A DNA stretch of 64,000 nucleotides from Oscarella lobularis (lineage: Eukaryota > Porifera > Homoscleromorpha > Homosclerophorida > Oscarellidae), in the NCBI RefSeq assembly GCF_947507565.1, contig NC_089189.1, positions 248,001 to 312,000 of the forward strand, in the 5' to 3' direction. This document shows positions 60,108 to 64,000 of this stretch, piece after piece. Positions within the stretch are counted from its first letter, which is position 1, and the number at the start of each line of letters is the position of its first letter. The position numbers and the translations under genes were made by a program. Under the pieces are notes generated by a model. That model ran no database searches. It was not told the origin of the DNA and saw only the letters and a list, made by a program, of their open reading frames with translations.

Positions 60108-63100
60108 ATGTCATCCGCGTGTCCGTCATCTCGATATGGACACGTCGCCGCCGTGATCAATGATGAAATGCTTGTGTGGGGAGGAGTAGCGGTGAGAGAA
60201 TCGACGGGAGAGAAATACTTGTGTTCTCCCGATTTGATCGAGTGCTTCAATCTGTTGACAAGTCAATGGAATGAACGACGAGCAACATCCAACAGCCCAT
60301 CCGACCTTCCTCATCCATGTGTCAACGCACGAATCGGTGTCGTCCAAAATCGGGACATTTATCAATTTGGTGGTGGCTACTACTCGTCTGATGGCCGTCT
60401 TGTCTATTCGAACGATGTTCACAAATTGGATGGATTGACGTTGGAATGGCAACGAATCCATTCCAATGACCAATCAACGCCCAGCGGGAGGAGGAGCCAT
60501 GGAATGTGCGTGTTAGGGAAGAAAGGAGACGAACATCTCGTCATCATGGGCGGATTCGGAACAAAGATTGTTTCACCAATACCAGACGGATCTCAATTCA
60601 TTCCTCATCCAAATTATCCTGACGAGGGGGGGTGGAACAATGAAGTTTGGTTGTTTTGCATCCGAAAGAGTGAGTCACGTGTAAAATTATTTTTGAATTG
60701 AATTTAGACATTTGTTTGAAGGGAATTGGATTCCAGCTCAATGCACAGGAAAAAAACCACATCCTCGAGCCGACCATTCATTCACTACAGTTGATATTAA
60801 TCGAGCAATTCTCATTGGCGGTGGTAGTCCTGGGCAAGTGTTGAATGATGCTTTTCTGTTCATGTTCAGTTCACTGGTAATGAGATACGTTTGTTATTAA
60901 TTAAATAATGTGATTTATTTGCGTAGGAGTGGATTGAAATGAAATTGGATGATCCTCTCATTCCTCGATTCTTCCATTCAACGGTTGTTGTTGATATTCC
61001 CACATTAGGGGGGCCAGTTGCTTTTCTATTGTGGGGATATGGGAAAGACTTCTTTCCTCTGTCTCTGGCCCAAATGATTCTAATTGACTTTCAAAAGTGC
61101 AAAAAGGTAATTGAAATATTTTCATATGACATTCTACGATGACAAAGTTCATTTGACAGATCTCAATATCAGATGAGCCCATTCCAACAGGGTATCAATC
61201 AGTCTGCTCTATTGTTAGAAGAGGTCTTCTCTTTATTCTGCGATATGGAGGATCACCCTATAAATATGGCGAGGCCAGACCAGAGGCTCTACTAGATATT
61301 TTGAAATACGGTATAAAGATTAATATCATTATCCAGTCTGATTTCATTGCGTGATTAGATTTAAAAAGTATGACTGAAAAACTCCTTCGACACGATTTGA
61401 GCGAACCAATTGAACAAGAAACGTCCAAATTTGATGAGAACGATAAGAATGCGCCGTTTCGTTCCAACTCTCCAACAATGGTAGAAATCAATATTTAAAC
61501 GTCATATATAATTATTTTAATTTGTGTAGAATTGCGAAGGGCTGTCTCGAAAAGAACGCGACTTGTTGCATCCGTCTCCCCAACGGGAAGAAGACGTAAT
61601 TGGCGTCGTAACGCCAGAAAGCGTTCTCATCTTCACTCGATGGAAGAGATTCGCCACTCAAGTCTCATTAGACAAAGGAGCGGAGATCTCCATCCCAAAT
61701 ACGGGATCAATCCTTCGAATTCACCCTCTCACCGCTCTTTCGTCGACTCCTATGACGTCAATGAGCTTGACCCTCTTCACATTCGACGCCAAACAATCGC
61801 AGGGTCTCCTTGACGACGAATTCGTGAGCGATCTGATTCAATTGTCTCTTCCTTCCGGCTTATCCGACAATGACATACACATTGAAATGTGTCATGAGCA
61901 CGGTCTCAATCTCGATCCAATGACGCCCAAAACGAGCGCTTCCAAAGTCGTCTTCTTCTATCAACCTCACGATTATTTGGCGACGACCAAACACCCAATT
62001 AAATTCGACGAGAAAATCGTCATTGATAGAGCGGGACAGCGAAAAATCGCCGCTCTTCTTCAATCGTCCGTCGTCAAAATCATCGTCTCTCCTTCCGCTC
62101 CCGCCGCCGCCGCTTCCGCCGTCGCCGTCGCCTCTTCAAACGACGATGTCAGTTGCAGTTTCTTCACTCATTTCTACGGGTTGGGTCAACAGGCATTCTC
62201 ATTCCATGCTCTCTCTTTCGAAAAAATTAAAATTCCCGACGGGTGGCAATTCGATCTCTGCCTCATCTCAACACGACCCGAACATCGGGATCGTTATCTC
62301 GACTATCGCAACGACTATCGCAACGACGTCTGCGCTCTACCTCTTCTCTTCGATCAACGCGTCAAAAATCTCGTTCTCTCGCCCACTCATTTAAACGTCG
62401 TCGAAGCGGACGACATCGTAGGCTGGATCAACGAGAGTCGTCGCAAATCGTACTTGATCGACATGAAGCAGTTGCTAGCGGTCAGAGATAGTCCCATTGA
62501 CGCGTGGGTCGACACCTTCTACTTCGCCTACAATCATCGAGAGCATCTAGAACGTCTTCCAACGATGTCTGCCAACGTCACGATCATTTCCGGCGATCGA
62601 CGTCAGGTTCTTCGCATTCAGTGCTCCGCATCTAGAAACATATGTGATCACGTTGAGGTTAGTATTAGGAAATCGTGTTTTTATTGTTTAATTTTGTGTT
62701 TCAGGGTGCTCTGAAGCTTCCCGACGTCGATTTCGTCACGACGGATAAATTCGGCTTTTTGAAACTTGAACCAAGTCGTGACGTTGGTAAATTCCTTATT
62801 CTCATACGTTTTTTCTTGATTTTATTGGTCTATGCAAATGTAGCTCTCCGATATAATCCCTCTCATCTCGAAATGGACGAAATTTCGTATATAATGCGCT
62901 CTCAATGGAGAGTCGTCGCTCGATTCATCGTGCCCTTCTTCACCGACTTCGAAATCAAAGAAATCGAATTAGAAGAGAGAGAAGATCAGCCGCTTCGCTT
63001 CCTCCAGGCGTGGATCAGGAAACACGGTCTCAAGGCGACGCGAGAAGCGTTGAGCGCCGCTCTATTCTCCGCCGATCTCGGTTCAGGCGTTAGAGAAGTC

Positions 63101-64000
63101 TTTCCAGAAATCTACGAGAACATGACCAAAGTATTTTACTTTTAAATCTTTGGGTTGTGGTTTAGTGTCTTATTAGGAAGCACTTTTGGAACCTGACCTT
63201 CAAATTGAACGAGACGAGCTAGTTTACGACGAAGACAAGGATTTTCTCGGCGGGGGAGGCTACGGCGAAGTGTACAAAGCGACGCTGAAGAAAAGAGGAA
63301 TTAAGAGGACCGTTGCCGTGAAATTGTTCTACGATTTCAGAAAGAGAAGAACGGAAAAGTGAGCATACATCTTTATATTTTTAATTAATTAGATAGTCAT
63401 GTTTCGTTGGCAGAGAATACGAAATGTTCAAAAAAGAAGCGTCGATTCTCCTCCGAATCAAAGGGCATGACAACGTCTTGTTTCTCATTGGACTCTGCGC
63501 CGTTCCCCGACACTATGCTCTCGTCACGGACTTCGTAAGCGAAGGTAGCTTGCATTCGCTACTCAAGTCGCCCAAGCAGCACGAAGAAACCGTCGAAAAA
63601 TGGCAGTCGCGAGTCATATTCGCCAAGCAAATCGCCGAAGGAATGCTTCATCTCCACTACAACCATCCCTCCGTCATTCACCAAGACTTGAAAGCGCAGA
63701 ACGTCTTGGTCAACATTCTTCCTAATCTGATATTTCCATTCATTTGCAAGGTTCATTATTAATTAAGGTATTATCTAGAGGGGCTTTTGATTTTTTTCAT
63801 TACTTTCAGGTGGCCGATTTTGGTCTTTCTAAAATGGCGGGTATCAGCTCCGTTACGACGATGCGACCAGACAGTTCGCATATGCCAGGAGGCACTGTCA
63901 CTCATATCGCCCCTGAGCGATATCGCGATCGTCCGTACGGCGACGGAGACGACCGCTCGAAGTTGGATCTTGCTCGAAAAGCCGACGTCTACAGCTACGG
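60108..64000 (+). CDS. kelch copy 3: kelch - unknown domain - death-like - TKL kinase (cut by window end)
   Basis: Same exon plan as copy 2: 60108-60669, 60722-60876, 60927-61106, 61160-61310, 61359-61480, 61530-62657, 62705-62786, 62844-63130, 63177-63358, 63414-63750 and 63810 to the window edge. All junctions are in phase and there is no premature stop. It has one extra codon in exon 1 and one in exon 10. The kinase shows GGGGYGEVYKA, TVAVKLF, VIHQDLKAQNVLV, VADFGLSKMAG and IAPERY; the final part lies outside the window. Exons and introns are nearly identical to copy 2, with scattered amino-acid changes, so duplication or gene conversion is recent. Confidence 0.87.

Overview
The window looks like a gene-dense animal genome with very short introns (often 40-100 bp) and many short exons. 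The gene set is metazoan: NDUFA12, a PKMYT1-type Cdk-inhibitory kinase, V-ATPase subunit E, ALG1, a TRPC-like channel, ANKRD13 and PX-PH phospholipase D. A short-chain (spongin-type C4) collagen and expanded kelch/ROCO/death/TKL-kinase proteins point to a sponge, perhaps a homoscleromorph. The organism is inferred from gene content, not proven.

Layout. 1-9765: AT-rich satellite of about 41-bp monomers with higher-order repeats. 10049-38154: compact block of conserved genes: an unknown coiled-coil gene (-), NDUFA12, PKMYT1 (one intron carries about 6 kb of 9/18-bp minisatellite), ATP6V1E, ALG1, short-chain collagen, a secreted TNF-like protein (-), a TRPC-like channel, ANKRD13 and PLD. Gaps are mostly 80-450 bp, with divergent pairs at 10670-10752 and 26651-26824. 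38340-46979: degraded zone holding a SELENOO exon fragment, a 4.3-kb 27-bp minisatellite, an ELOVL6-like gene broken by two in-frame stops, a dispersed 0.2-kb repeat, a GC-rich stretch of unknown nature and mosaic gene debris.

46763-64000: a tandem array of recent duplicates and the most novel part. Three copies share an N-terminal module of kelch-type repeats plus a roughly 370-aa domain I do not recognise. Copy 1 joins it to Roc-COR-death (a ROCO GTPase with kelch instead of LRRs). Copies 2 and 3 join it to a death-like domain plus a TKL kinase. A MORN-kinase pseudogene and fragments of ACSL-, PLD- and kinase-like genes lie between the copies. The array looks like an evolving family of intracellular sensor/adaptor proteins with swapped signalling outputs; that role is inference from architecture.

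Exon structures were built by hand from reading frame, splice-site phase and recalled family similarity. No alignment or database search was run.
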